This document shows positions 8,562 to 17,216 of a stretch of 64,000 bases of DNA, one piece after another. The position numbers and the translations under genes were made by a program. Source of the stretch: Rhizobium sp. 9140 (GTDB taxonomy: Bacteria > Pseudomonadota > Alphaproteobacteria > Rhizobiales > Rhizobiaceae); contig NZ_FJUR01000006.1 of assembly GCF_900067135.1 (NCBI RefSeq), positions 116,050 through 180,049 of the forward strand. The letters are read 5' to 3'. The notes beneath the pieces were generated by a model. The model was not told where the DNA came from and did no database searches. It was given only the letters and a program-made list of their open reading frames with translations. Numbering within the stretch: position 1 is the first letter of the stretch; each line of letters starts with the position of its first letter.

Positions 8562-8581
8562 TGTCGCTTTGCAGTTAATCG
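8562..8581 (+). repeat. Transposon terminus next to ISL3 copy 2 (left)
   Basis: TGTCGCTTTGCAGTTAATCG, matching the termini at 2183 and 4235. ISL3 copy 2 begins immediately after it. It interrupts the syrB-like gene. Confidence 0.55.
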
Positions 8582-10276
8582 GGTTCTTCCTCACTTTGTG
8601 TGGTTCATTCGCCGTTAGCGAGGTTTTGGCTATGGGCGGGCATGCGAACGAAATCGAAATGGTCGCCCGGTCCAGGGGTCAAAGTACTGGGTGTCGCGCT
8701 CACCGTTGATCACGGTTGGGTTGTTTCCGCAGCTGGATCCAAGATCGGAGTATGCCCCGATTGTGGATGTCGAAGCCGAAGTCGGCATGGCTGGTCCTGC
8801 CGCAGCCTCCAGGATCTGCCAGTCCAGGGCAAGCCCGTGACAGTGAAGCTCCTGCTGAGCCGCTGGCGATGTGCACATGGGGAATGCGCACGACGAACGT
8901 TCACCGACCGTCTTCCGATGGTAGCTGATCCATACGCGCGTCGGACAAGAAGGGTCGGAGAGATTGTTGGCTTGCTCGGCCATAGCACTGGCGGCCGTCC
9001 TGGCGAGCGGTTGATGCAACGGCTCGGCATACCGGTCAGCGACGACACTATCCTGCGGCAACTGAAACGGGATGCTGCAGTTGCCCAACGCAATTCCAAG
9101 ATACGGGTGGTCGGTATCGATGATTGGAGTTGGCGGCGCGCGACGAGCTATGGGACCATCATGGTCGACCTCGAGCGCCGCTCGGTTATTGACATACTGG
9201 ATGACCGTAGCGTCGAGAATGCGGCCAAGTGGCTTCGGAGTCATCCTTCCATCGAGATTGTCAGCCGCGACCGCTGCGGCCTGTATGCGCAGGCCACCCG
9301 TGAAGGCGCACCGCAGGCCCGGCAGGTCGCCGATCGGTTTCATCTGGTCCAGAACCTTCGTTCGGCCATCGAAGAACAGATGAGCCTTTCCGGGCGTGCC
9401 ACCGGCAGGGCCATTCTTTCGGAGGACGCAATTGTTGACGCTGCGACACATCGCCGGCGCGCCCGTCTTGCGCATAGGCAATCTCGCCAGGAGATATTCG
9501 ACATGCTCCATGCCTTGCGCCAGCAAGGGCTGTCCTACAGCGAGATCGCCAGACGGACCGGCTATGAGCGTCGCAGCATAACGAAGTGGCTCAAGTTCGA
9601 GGCTCCACAAGACAGGCGACGAGCAGCACTGAACCCCACATCACCATGGTATTTCGAAGCCTTCCTTGCGCAATGCTGGAAGGATGGGAACCGGCGCGGA
9701 CGGCATCTGTTTCACGACGTCAAGCAGCGCGGCTACACCGGCAGCTTCGCCAATCTGGAGCGGTTGCTCGGAGCTTGGCGGCGGGCCGAAAGGGGACAGG
9801 CCGATGATGTACCGCCCGCCGCGTTGAAGTCGGAACCGGTTCGAGATCCCGAAACCGGTCATGCAATCTCTCCGGTGGTTGCCGCGGCGCTATGTATCAA
9901 GCCGCGAGGCCTGCTGACGGACCGGCAGGCAAGGAAGGTCGACGCCCTGAAGCAGGGATCTGAGGCGTTTGTCGAGATGCGACGCCTGGCGATGCGCTTC
10001 AACGGCATCCTTCGCGGCAAGAGATCGCCACCACTGGATGCATGGATCGACGATGCGATCGACTCCGAGCTCATCCCTATCATGCGGTTCGCTCGCTTCC
10101 TTCGCAGAGACATCGATGCCGTCAACAACGCCATCGAGCTGCCCTGGAGCAACGGGCAGGCCGAAGGCCAGATCAACCGCCTCAAGACCCTCAAGCGAGC
10201 AATGTACGGTCGGGCAGGCCCTGAATTGCTGAAGGCACGAATGCTGCCGCGGCTCCACACAAAGTGAGGAAGAACC
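8582..10276 (+). mobile_element. ISL3-family insertion sequence, copy 2
   Basis: 1695 bp, same inverted repeats as copy 1 and opposite orientation. Flanking 8-mers are GTTAATCG on the left and TGGTTAAG on the right; they are not a direct duplication, but the right one is the reverse complement of CTTAACCA, again the CTTAAYCG-like target. With copy 1 it brackets 4.7 kb that could invert by recombination. Confidence 0.9.
8600..10267 (+). CDS. ISL3-family transposase (copy 2)
   Basis: 555 aa, intact, one residue different from the copy at 2212-3879 (phenylalanine instead of valine in RFARFLRRD). Same zinc ribbon (CPDCGC), DDE region (VGIDDWSW) and C-terminal EGQINRLK block. The near identity shows recent duplication within this replicon. 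Confidence 0.93.
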   Translation: MVHSPLARFWLWAGMRTKSKWSPGPGVKVLGVALTVDHGWVVSAAGSKIGVCPDCGCRSRSRHGWSCRSLQDLPVQGKPVTVKLLLSRWRCAHGECARRTFTDRLPMVADPYARRTRRVGEIVGLLGHSTGGRPGERLMQRLGIPVSDDTILRQLKRDAAVAQRNSKIRVVGIDDWSWRRATSYGTIMVDLERRSVIDILDDRSVENAAKWLRSHPSIEIVSRDRCGLYAQATREGAPQARQVADRFHLVQNLRSAIEEQMSLSGRATGRAILSEDAIVDAATHRRRARLAHRQSRQEIFDMLHALRQQGLSYSEIARRTGYERRSITKWLKFEAPQDRRRAALNPTSPWYFEAFLAQCWKDGNRRGRHLFHDVKQRGYTGSFANLERLLGAWRRAERGQADDVPPAALKSEPVRDPETGHAISPVVAAALCIKPRGLLTDRQARKVDALKQGSEAFVEMRRLAMRFNGILRGKRSPPLDAWIDDAIDSELIPIMRFARFLRRDIDAVNNAIELPWSNGQAEGQINRLKTLKRAMYGRAGPELLKARMLPRLHTK

Positions 10277-10296
10277 TGGTTAAGTGCCACGCGACA
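10277..10296 (-). repeat. Transposon terminus next to ISL3 copy 2 (right)
   Basis: On the minus strand reads TGTCGCGTGGCACTTAACCA, a terminus facing the one at 8562. Only 20 bp of transposon remain on each side of the IS. It abuts the Tn3 transposase gene exactly after codons for ELIRIGRW. Confidence 0.55.
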
Positions 10297-12199
10297 CCAC
10301 CGTCCAATGCGGATCAACTCCCAGAAGGTGTGCGTGTTCGTCGCGTCGGCCATCTTGCGCAGGCCGAGGTTGATCCCTTCCGCAAGGATGACGTTCATCA
10401 GCCCGATCCGGTCGGCGCAGGGCGCTCCGGTGCGCAGATGCGTGAACGCTTCGGTGAAGCCGGTCGCTGCATCCACCTCCAGCAGGAGATCGGTGATCCG
10501 CGTGGGCGGGATCTGCTTGTAGAGATCGAGCACCAGATCTTCGGCGCCGGTCGGTACGGCAGCTTCGAGCTTCTCGATATGCAGAACGCCGTTTTCGATC
10601 GACCCGCCGGGAATCGTGCCGGTGCGCGCGGCGCGGCCCAGTTCGCGTAACCGGATATCGAGGCGAGCTTGCCGATCCGCCAGCCATTCTTGCGGCCGCA
10701 ATGGCACGGCGAGACGACCGCCTTCCGCGACAGCCTGCGCCGGAACGAGCGCATGCTTCAGGTCGCCATAGCGCCGGGATCGGGCCAACCAAATATCTCC
10801 GGATCGGAAGGCATCGCGCAGATGGAACAGCACCGCTATCTCCCAGAGGCGAGTGTCGCCGACCGCCTGGGCACGAAGATGGCGATGCCATTTCGAGCTG
10901 GGCCGAAGGAAGCCGGTATGTGCGGCATCGCTCAAGCCAGTACGCAAAGCCATCACCGCTTCGAGAAGCGGGAGCGCGATCGGCGCAGCCCGCAGATCGA
11001 GCAGGCGCAACATGCGCGGAGCGTACCGCCGGAACCGATGATAACCGTCGAGTACATGATTGAGAGGATCGTCCGCCATGGTGGCGGTCAGCCGGGTTGC
11101 CATTGCAACAAGGGTCTTGAAGCCGTCCCACCCTGATCCGCTCGCGATGACGTCGCCCAGCGGCTGGCCATCATCCTGTGCGTCGACCAGAGCGCCGCCG
11201 ATTTCGGCGAAGGATTTTAAGGTGTCGCGCACCGCGTTCGCTTCGTCGGCGACTTTCGCTTGGCAAATGCGCTCCGATGCCCGGTAGAGCCTGCCGACGA
11301 TCCGGTCATGGGTTTCGACCACGGCGTCAGCGAGCAATCGCTTGCCATTCCGACGCGCAAACGGCCAGAATCGCAAGCCGCCTGTCTTCCGGAAGATCGC
11401 GCATGCCGTCGGCATAGTACCGTTCGCCTTGCCTGCGCAGGCGTGTCACCCGATGAGCAGCAACACCGGCCAGCAGTTCCTCGGGGAGATCGATACGTTG
11501 CAGGTATTCGAGCCGGTCGAGCAGCCGGTTGGCTGACGAAGAGTTCGAGCCCGGCTCGAACTGACGCAGCCACACGAAGCGGGTCACCCGATCGTCGGCC
11601 GTCTCCTCGAGCAATGCCAGCAACTGTTCCCGGATGGGCACGGACAGCCGACTGGCGATCCTCGTCTCGATCCGCCGCTCGGCATCGACCAGGGCCGTGG
11701 CGCAAAGCCGCTCGATCGTCGATGTTGCAGGAAGAACCGTGCGGGTGCGTCGGCACTCCGCCACGAAGCGACGGGCGATATCTTCGTTTGACACCGCCAT
11801 CTCGGCTTCCCGAAACAGCCAATCCTTCAGCTCGCGCGCACCACGTCCGGAGAAGGTGCGGAATCCGTAGAGCGCCCGCAGTTCGGAAAGATGCTCGTGC
11901 CGCGTTTCCTCGCGGGCGGCGTAGTCAACGAGATCGTCGGCAAGCAGGCCGAGCTGTGCTCCGATGAATTCGACGATCTCTGCTGGGATCAGTTCGCCCG
12001 GAGCCAGCACCCGGCCGGGATAGCGCAGGACGCACAATTGCAGGGCGAAGCCGAACCTGTTGTGAGCGCGTCGGCGCAGCCTGATGTGTCCAAGGTCTTC
12101 ATCACTCAGCGTATAGTGCTTGAGCAAATCCGCCTGCGAGGTCGGCAGGCGCAACAGCGCGTCCTTCTGCCGATCGGTTAGAGTGACGCGACGCGGCAT
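10297..12199 (-). pseudogene. tnpA: Tn3-family transposase tnpA, frameshifted and C-terminally cut
   Basis: N-terminal part (start 12199) reads MPRRVTLTDRQKDALLRLP and runs to about 11330, where the frame shifts after ASEWQAIAR; the continuing frame carries LLADAVVETHDRIVGRLYR, the central domain, and the family C-terminal block ATNTHTFWELIRIGRW. There the gene is cut by a transposon terminus, losing the last part of about 1000 residues. It is therefore inactive twice over. A divergent tnpR start lies across a 125-bp gap, the usual Tn3-family arrangement around res. The frameshift could be a sequencing indel; the C-terminal cut cannot. Confidence 0.85.
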
Positions 12200-12324
12200 C
12201 CATGTTCCTTTTTCAAAATCCGATGATGTTCAAGACGCTTTGTTTATGAAGCTGGTTGAGATACATTTCCAGCGAACAAATCATTCGTGGCCAGCGCGCC
12301 CCCTCAAACCACCGTTTAAGAAAC
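12200..12324. promoter_or_regulatory. Probable res site between tnpA and tnpR
   Basis: AT-richer 125-bp gap between divergent tnpA and tnpR starts. In Tn3-family elements this interval holds the resolution site and both promoters. I did not delimit the three resolvase-binding subsites. Confidence 0.4.
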
Positions 12325-12370
12325 ATGCTGATCGGATACGCTCGCATCTCCAAAGCCGATGGCTCCCAGT
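12325..12370 (+). pseudogene. tnpR: tnpR resolvase, 5' fragment
   Basis: First 15 codons of a serine resolvase, MLIGYARISKADGSQ, containing the catalytic-serine region YARIS. It ends at CTCCCAGT, where IS6 copy A begins. The rest of the same gene lies 5 kb away on the opposite strand at 17755-17179, joined to IS6 copy B by the same 8-mer. Confidence 0.85.
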
Positions 12371-13177
12371 GGTGATGTCACGTTGTTGGGTAACGATGGA
12401 AGGAAGCGTGTCGGTGGAAACTCAGACCAGCCCGGCTGTCACAGCATTCCACTGCGCCGTTGCGCGGACACGGTGAATGTGAGTGGTGAGAGCTGAGCGT
12501 TTTTTGTGCGATGCGACGAAGAGATTTCGAACTGCCGAGAAGATTGAGATGAAGCGTTGCAATCCGCCGACCGATCGGAATCCCTGCATTATCCGTTCTC
12601 GTTTTCGCAGCGGCAGGTGAGAGTTCTCTGCTCGATTGTTGAGGCCTTTGTGCGATCGATGTTCAACATTGGGCATGACGTCCCGCCTTGCCGCGCTGTA
12701 TGAGCGCAATTTGTCGGTGATGATGCGCTTCGGCGCCATCCCTTGCTTCTTCAGCAGCCGGATCAGTAATCGCTTGGCAGCCTTTGTATTGCGGCGGGTC
12801 TGAACGATCTCGTCGAGAACATAACCGTCCTGATCGACGGCACGCCACAGCCAATGCTTTCGGCCAGCAATGGAGATCACCACCTCGTCCAGGTGCCAGA
12901 TATCTTTTCGCGACGGCTTGCGTCTGCGCAATTGCCTTGCGTAGGCAGGGCCAAATTTCCGGCCCCACCGGCGGATCGTTTCATAAGAAACGACAATACC
13001 GCGCTCCAGCAGCATTTCCTCCACCATCCGCAAGCTCAGAGGGAACCGGAAATACAACCACACCGCACGGGCGATAACCTGCGGCGGAAAGCGGTGGTTC
13101 TTATAGCTGATGGTGGGCGTGCTCATCTCACCGCCACTATCCGCCAATCGTAAAGCCAACGACAACGTGACATCACC
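12371..13177 (-). mobile_element. IS6-family insertion sequence, copy A
   Basis: 807 bp with ends GGTGATGTCACGTTG in inverted orientation. Encoded transposase identical to copies B (17756-18562) and C (25803-26609). Left flank is the 8-bp target CTCCCAGT in tnpR; right flank is the stump of a different IS6-type element. With inverted copy B it bounds an inverted 4.6-kb segment. Confidence 0.93.
12422..13126 (-). CDS. IS6-family transposase (copy A)
   Basis: 234 aa from ATG 13126 (MSTPTISYKNHRFPPQ); a longer frame to 13165 is possible but includes the end-proximal sequence. Typical short IS6/IS26-type DDE transposase: the DxD-region WHLDEVVISI, the second acidic residue in ITDKLRSY, and the glutamate in NRAENSHLPLRKRER. 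Identical protein in copies B and C, so these copies are recent and are likely drivers of the rearrangements seen here. Confidence 0.92.
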   Translation of the reverse strand: MSTPTISYKNHRFPPQVIARAVWLYFRFPLSLRMVEEMLLERGIVVSYETIRRWGRKFGPAYARQLRRRKPSRKDIWHLDEVVISIAGRKHWLWRAVDQDGYVLDEIVQTRRNTKAAKRLLIRLLKKQGMAPKRIITDKLRSYSAARRDVMPNVEHRSHKGLNNRAENSHLPLRKRERIMQGFRSVGGLQRFISIFSAVRNLFVASHKKRSALTTHIHRVRATAQWNAVTAGLV

Positions 13178-13223
13178 CGATAGACTATTGCCTCGATCCG
13201 CACCAGCCGGTTAAGGCGACGCC
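13178..13223. mobile_element. Right-end stump of a second IS6-type element
   Basis: 46 bp identical to the right end of the element at 28924-29735 (CGATAGACTATTGCCTCGAT... through ...GGTTAAGGCGACGCC). The rest was lost where IS6 copy A joins. Confidence 0.8.
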
Positions 13224-13368
13224 TCCGTTCTATCAGCTTTTGTCCTATACAGATGACATCGACCTCATTCAAAAACTCAGCGAGTGGGAGAGGTTCTACA
13301 ATCTTGCAAGGCCGCATGGCGCTTTCAATGGAAAGGCACCTTACGAAATCCTCCGAGAACGCTTATAA
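13224..13368 (+). pseudogene. Integrase-core transposase, C-terminal remnant
   Basis: An open frame without a start reads FYQLLSYTDDIDLIQKLSEW and then FYNLARPHGAFNGKAPYEIL before ending RERL and TAA at 13366-13368. This is the conserved tail of rve-type transposases (IS3/IS481 relatives), with the typical (N/F)xxRPHxxxNGKxPYE signature. The front was removed at the IS6-type element end. Confidence 0.75.
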
Positions 13369-13521
13369 TCCAGATAAGGATGTCTCATCGCCCTTCAGAA
13401 GATTACACGCGACCTTGGTGAGCTTCGAATCCGTGCCCGCGGACTTGAACGCGAACGCGGCCCCGGCTGCCGCGGTGCTGGCGACGGCCGCTCCAACGAG
13501 CACCTTCTGCTTCGTGTCCAT
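13363..13521 (-). CDS. Small Ala-rich protein, possibly membrane-anchored (3' end probably altered)
   Basis: 52 codons: MDTKQKVLVGAAVASTAAAG, then AAFAFKSAGTDSKLTKVACN, then a tail that runs into the transposase remnant and stops there. The N-terminal 25 residues resemble a weak signal anchor. Its ATG overlaps the stop of the upstream ABM-domain gene as TGATG, suggesting translational coupling. The C-terminus is probably not native because it uses sequence of the adjacent remnant. Function unknown. Confidence 0.45.
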   Translation of the reverse strand: MDTKQKVLVGAAVASTAAAGAAFAFKSAGTDSKLTKVACNLLKGDETSLSGL

Positions 13522-14195
13522 CAGACTGTCCCTCTCTCAAGCGGCCGCGCGACCGACGTGTTCCTGCTCGTCCTCTCCTCATCACCAGCGGATGCAATCT
13601 TGAACGCCAAGATTTGTGCGCGGTGGATCTGGGGAGGCTCGGCGAACAGCGAAGCAGCGCTTCCGGATAGCGCCGTGCCGATTTCGCCCGACAGATGCGT
13701 CTCGCGCCCTGCCTCGTCGGCGAAGGTACCGAGGATGGCGAACCGAGTCTTTCCGAGACGCAGAGCGTACCACGACAGGGTGCCAGGCTCCCGCTCCACG
13801 GCCGATCGGGCTCCTTGGAGGAAGCGGGCAACCTCTTCCTCCGCACCGTCCCGTGCTTCAAGCGGAACATGCAGGGCCAAGCGCGGCAGGGCGTCCGCCG
13901 CCGGCACCTTGAGGGCGAGGATGTCGGCCGGCTCGATCTCCGGCAATCCGTTGAGGATGGTGAAGGTCTTCACCACCAGCGCCCGGCCGACCGTGCCGAA
14001 CAGATGCTTCAGCCGGCCGGCATTGCCGGGGAAGGTATCGAAGATGGCGAAGTCGGCGGGGCCAAAGCGCAGCGCGTACCAGTGCCGCGTGTCCTGCTCA
14101 TGCTCGACCGGCTCCAGCGCACCCCGGAGGAATTCAGCGGCATCTTCCTGGTGGGTCGGCCCGGCTTCAATGCCTACGAACAGTGCCTTGTGCAT
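13521..14195 (-). CDS. Tandem ABM-domain protein (putative monooxygenase-like)
   Basis: 224 aa made of two similar halves of about 95 residues. Both have the pattern of antibiotic-biosynthesis-monooxygenase (ABM) folds: first copy ...AAEFLRGALEPVEHEQDTRHW with FAIFDTFPGNAGRLKHL, second copy ...VARFLQGARSAVEREPGTLSW with FAILGTFADEAGRETHL. ABM proteins are normally single-domain dimers; here the dimer is fused. Such proteins are often cofactor-free oxygenases or stress-related. A short C-terminal extension (SAGDEERTSRNTS) precedes the stop. RBS AAGGAGAG precedes ATG 14195. Substrate unknown. Confidence 0.7.
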   Translation of the reverse strand: MHKALFVGIEAGPTHQEDAAEFLRGALEPVEHEQDTRHWYALRFGPADFAIFDTFPGNAGRLKHLFGTVGRALVVKTFTILNGLPEIEPADILALKVPAADALPRLALHVPLEARDGAEEEVARFLQGARSAVEREPGTLSWYALRLGKTRFAILGTFADEAGRETHLSGEIGTALSGSAASLFAEPPQIHRAQILAFKIASAGDEERTSRNTSVARPLERGTV

Positions 14196-14252
14196 CTTTT
14201 CTCTCCTTGTTCCGATGGTAGCGCCTCGAGCTCCACGGAAGGCGTCCTGGGC

Positions 14253-14477
14253 CTAAATCATGGGAAGTTCGCGCGGCCGGGCGCCGAGCGGGAACGCCGC
14301 GTCGATCATGCCGAGTTCGGCGTCCGTCAGCCGCAGCGCGCCGGCGCCCGCATTGTCGGCAGCGTGCTCCGCGCTGGACGCCTTGGGGATATCGAACAGC
14401 GATGGCCGACGCACCAGGAAGCGAAGCGCCACTTGGCGTGCGGTCGCGCCGTGGCTGGCCGCGATCTCCTCCGATCG
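14253..14477 (-). pseudogene. Aldo/keto reductase, C-terminal remnant
   Basis: About 75 codons homologous to the end of aldo/keto reductases: EIAASHGATARQVALRFLVR then RPSLFDIPKASSAEHAADN and ALRLTDAELGMIDAAFP. The (I)P(K)(A/G)xSxxH..(D)N nicotinamide-cofactor motif is visible. The catalytic Tyr/Lys/His part is missing and the upstream residues of the open frame do not belong to the family. It sits between the ABM gene and the alcohol dehydrogenase. Confidence 0.75.
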
Positions 14478-14514
14478 GCATCGATAAGCGTCCTGTTCCC
14501 GGTTATTCCGCCAA

Positions 14515-15690
14515 TCAGCCGTGCGGGCGCATAACAACCTTGATCACACCTTCTTCCTTGTCGCGGAATTTAGCGTACATTTCTGGCGCGTCTTCAAGAC
14601 TGGCCGGATGCGTGATCACAAAGCTGGGATCGATCGCGCCCGCGACGATTTTTTCCAGCAACGGTCTAGTATAGCGCTGCACGTGGGTTTGGCCGAGCTT
14701 GATCGTTAGTCCTTTGTTCATCGCTGCACCGATCGGAAGCTTGTCACCCATCCCCACGTAGACGCCGGGCACGGAGACCGTGCCGCCCTTGCGGCAGCTC
14801 ATGATCGCCTGCCGCAGGACGTGGACGCGATCAGTGGCGAGCATCATGCTTGCCTTCACCTTGTCCATGACCGCGTCCGCCGCCCCGTGCGCGGCCGCCT
14901 CGCAGCCGACAGCATCGATGCAGCTGTCGGGGCCCCGGCCCTTGGTTCGCGCCTGCAGCTCGTCACAGACATCGGTTTCGGCGAAGTTAATCGTCTCAGC
15001 GCCACCGGCCTCCGCCATGGCGAGTCGCTCGGGCACCTCGTCGATCGCGATCACGCGGCCGGCGCCCATCATCAGCGCGGAGCGGATGGCGAACTGGCCG
15101 ACCGGACCGCAGCCCCAGATCGCGACGGTGTCGCCATGCTCGATCTGCGCATTCTCGGCGGCCATGTAGCCGGTCGGGAAGATATCCGATAGGAAGAGGG
15201 CCTGCTCATCGGTAACGTTGTCGGGAATCTTGATCGGACCGACATCCGCCATCGGCACGCGGAGATACTCCGCCTGGCCGCCGCAGTAGCCGCCCAGCAT
15301 GTGGCTGAAGCCGAACAGCCCGGCGGGCGAATGGCCCATCGCCTTGGCGGCCATCTCGGCGTTCGGATTGGTCCGATCGCAGGCCGCAAACAGACCCTTC
15401 TTGCAGAACCAGCAATCGCCGCAGCTGATCGTGAACGGCACCACCACCCGGTCCCCGATCTTGAGGTTGGTGACCTCGGACCCGAGCGCCACGACCTCGC
15501 CCATGTTCTCGTGGCCGAGGATGTCGCCGGCCTCCATGGTAGGCTGATATCCATCCAGCAGGTGAAGGTCCGACCCGCAGATCGCGCAGGCGGTTACTTT
15601 GATGATCGCATCGCGCGGGTGCTTGATCTCGGGATCCGCGACGGTGTCGACACGGACATCGCCCTTACCGTGCCAGCATAGTGCCCTCAT
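14515..15690 (-). CDS. Zinc-dependent alcohol dehydrogenase (formaldehyde dehydrogenase-like)
   Basis: 391 aa from ATG 15690, which has GGAGAAACG upstream; an earlier frame start at 15735 has none. Catalytic zinc ligands: [10 protein letters not shown] (Cys) and GHENMGEVV (His-Glu). Structural zinc cysteines: [15 protein letters not shown]. Rossmann motif [10 protein letters not shown] at about residue 185. The extended MDR subgroup with [24 protein letters not shown] is typical of plasmid/chromosome 'glutathione-dependent formaldehyde dehydrogenase-like' enzymes that oxidise aldehydes or alcohols with NAD+. Intact. It and the ABM gene could share a stress-detoxification role; that is inference from proximity. 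Confidence 0.88.
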   Translation of the reverse strand: MRALCWHGKGDVRVDTVADPEIKHPRDAIIKVTACAICGSDLHLLDGYQPTMEAGDILGHENMGEVVALGSEVTNLKIGDRVVVPFTISCGDCWFCKKGLFAACDRTNPNAEMAAKAMGHSPAGLFGFSHMLGGYCGGQAEYLRVPMADVGPIKIPDNVTDEQALFLSDIFPTGYMAAENAQIEHGDTVAIWGCGPVGQFAIRSALMMGAGRVIAIDEVPERLAMAEAGGAETINFAETDVCDELQARTKGRGPDSCIDAVGCEAAAHGAADAVMDKVKASMMLATDRVHVLRQAIMSCRKGGTVSVPGVYVGMGDKLPIGAAMNKGLTIKLGQTHVQRYTRPLLEKIVAGAIDPSFVITHPASLEDAPEMYAKFRDKEEGVIKVVMRPHG

Positions 15691-15972
15691 GTCGTTTCTC
15701 CATCTAATCGGACGTCCCCGTCGTAAGGACCTCATCTGAAGCGCTCAACGCCTTGGCTGCGGGATGGTTCCCGTCTGTCGGATCCGTGAACGAGTAGCCA
15801 TTTTCGGGCAGCGATCGGCGAGCTCACCCGCGACATCAGGCTCAAACTGTTCGTAAAACGGCCGTTTAATGCACACTGCCTACAGCGGCGGGAAAGCTGG
15901 CGTTTTGCTGCGTTGAATTGTTCAACAACCCGGGCGAGAAACTGCGATCAGAAAACCCCTGCCGCAGGTTGA
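15691..15972. other. Intergenic region with probable resolvase promoter/res elements
   Basis: Between divergent adh and the resolvase. Near 15915-15975 GTTCAACA and TGTTGAAC-like words occur in inverted orientation (TTGTTCAACAACC and AATGTTGAACAT), as expected for resolvase-binding subsites. No gene. Confidence 0.3.
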
Positions 15973-16590
15973 ATGTTGAACATAGCTGTTACCCCCCTCC
16001 CCGGGCATGCCGGCACACGCCGGATCGGATATGCGCGCGTGTCCACGGCCGACCAGGACCTCGCTCCCCAGCTCGACGTGCTGCGCGCCAAGGGATGCCA
16101 TCCAATTTATTCGGAGCATGCATCCGGCAAACACGCCGATCGGCCCGAGCTGGCGCAGGCGATGAAGGCCTTGCGTGCCGGCGACACACTGGTGGTGTGG
16201 CGGCTCGACCGGCTTGGCCGCTCCCTCCCGGACCTGATCGCGACGGTGAACGAGCTGGCGGGCCGCGGCGTCGCTTTCGAGAGCGTCACCGAGGCGATCG
16301 ACACGACCACGGCATCGGGCAAGCTGGTGTTCAATATCTTCGCCAGCCTCGCCAATTTCGAGCGGCACCTTATTGGCGAACGTACCCGGGCCGGCCTGGC
16401 CGCAGGGCGTGCCCGCGGCCGTATGGGCGGACGCCCCCCTGCCCTCACCTCCAGGCAGCTCCGCGAAGCCCGGTTGCTGTTGACTGACCCGGAGGCGACG
16501 GTGACAGCCGTGGCCGAGCGATACGGGGTGAGCCGCACGACGCTCTACAAGGGATTGCGAGAGCTGGCGGCCAAGGAGGCGGTGGCATGA
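15973..16590 (+). CDS. Serine resolvase/invertase (Tn3-resolvase family)
   Basis: 205 aa. Catalytic region RRIGYARVSTADQD (Ser in VST) at residues 16-29, conserved LVVWRLDRLGRSL at about 77-89, the E-helix IDTTTASGKLVFNIFASLAN, FERHLIGERTRAGL, and a C-terminal HTH (VTAVAERYGVSRTTLYKGL). About 16 extra N-terminal residues precede the catalytic domain. Start ATG 15973; GTG/ATG alternatives nearby are possible. It overlaps the downstream histidine-phosphatase gene by ATGA. It belongs to a different transposon from the split tnpR, being clearly diverged from it. Confidence 0.9.
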   Translation: MLNIAVTPLPGHAGTRRIGYARVSTADQDLAPQLDVLRAKGCHPIYSEHASGKHADRPELAQAMKALRAGDTLVVWRLDRLGRSLPDLIATVNELAGRGVAFESVTEAIDTTTASGKLVFNIFASLANFERHLIGERTRAGLAAGRARGRMGGRPPALTSRQLREARLLLTDPEATVTAVAERYGVSRTTLYKGLRELAAKEAVA

Positions 16591-17216
16591 GGGCCGTATT
16601 CATCCGTCATGGCCAAAGCACCGGCAACGCTGGCGTGCCCTGCCATGACCTCGCATCCATCGAGCTGACCGAGCTGGGATGGCGCCAGGCTCGCGAGGTA
16701 GCGCGGGCGTGGACCGAGGCACCCACGCTGATCGTGACCTCTCCCTACCTGCGCACCCGTCAAACGGCCGAGGCCACAATCCAGCGCTTCCCCGATGTGC
16801 CGGTGGAGGTATGGCCGATCGAGGAGTTCACCTATCTCCAGCCTTCCCGCTGGAACGGCACGCGCAGCAGCGAGCGGATGCCCCATCTGGAGCGGTACTG
16901 GACCGACGCCGATCCGACCTACGGCGATGGCGACGGCGCAGAGAGCTTCGGGACATTGCTTTGCCCCGGCGAAGCGGCGCTTGCGCGGCTTGCCGCCCTG
17001 CCCTCCCCCGGCCTCGCCTATGTGTTCAGCCACGGGCAGTTCATCCAGGCGGTGCGTGCCGTCGTCACGGAATCCAATCTGGATGACCGAGGCAAGATGC
17101 TGCGCTTCTGGCGAAAGGGCGAGCCGCCCGCGATCGGCAACGCCGAACTGGGGGTCGTTTGCGGGAGGGGGCGAAATCCTACGCTAAGCCAAGAACGCGC
17201 TTCCCATAGTCCCTGA
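16587..17216 (+). pseudogene. Histidine phosphatase family protein, 3' end replaced by Tn3 inverted repeat
   Basis: Starts with MRAVFIRHGQSTGNAG, the RHG phospho-acceptor motif of phosphoglycerate-mutase-like phosphatases; a second His sits in VFSHGQFIQAVRAV near residue 152, and LTELGWRQAREVA is also conserved. The genuine protein runs to about 17150; from there the frame translates the Tn3-type terminal repeat (GGGGTCGTTTGCGGGAGG) and stops at 17216. Both catalytic histidines remain, so activity may persist. It overlaps the resolvase stop codon (ATGA), an arrangement that suggests both travel together as a transposon passenger pair. Confidence 0.75.
17151..17188. repeat. Tn3-family terminal inverted repeat
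   Basis: Begins GGGGTCGTTTGCGGGAGGGG and continues with AATCCTACGCTAAG, a sequence type I know as the end of several Tn3-family elements. It marks the outer end of the transposon whose tnpR (17755-17179) lies just inside, and shows the element inserted into the histidine-phosphatase gene. Confidence 0.7.

Noticed and set aside
8574..10284. Target duplication around ISL3 copy 2
   Set aside because: GTTAATCG and TGGTTAAG are not direct repeats; only the similarity to the CTTAAYCG target is real.
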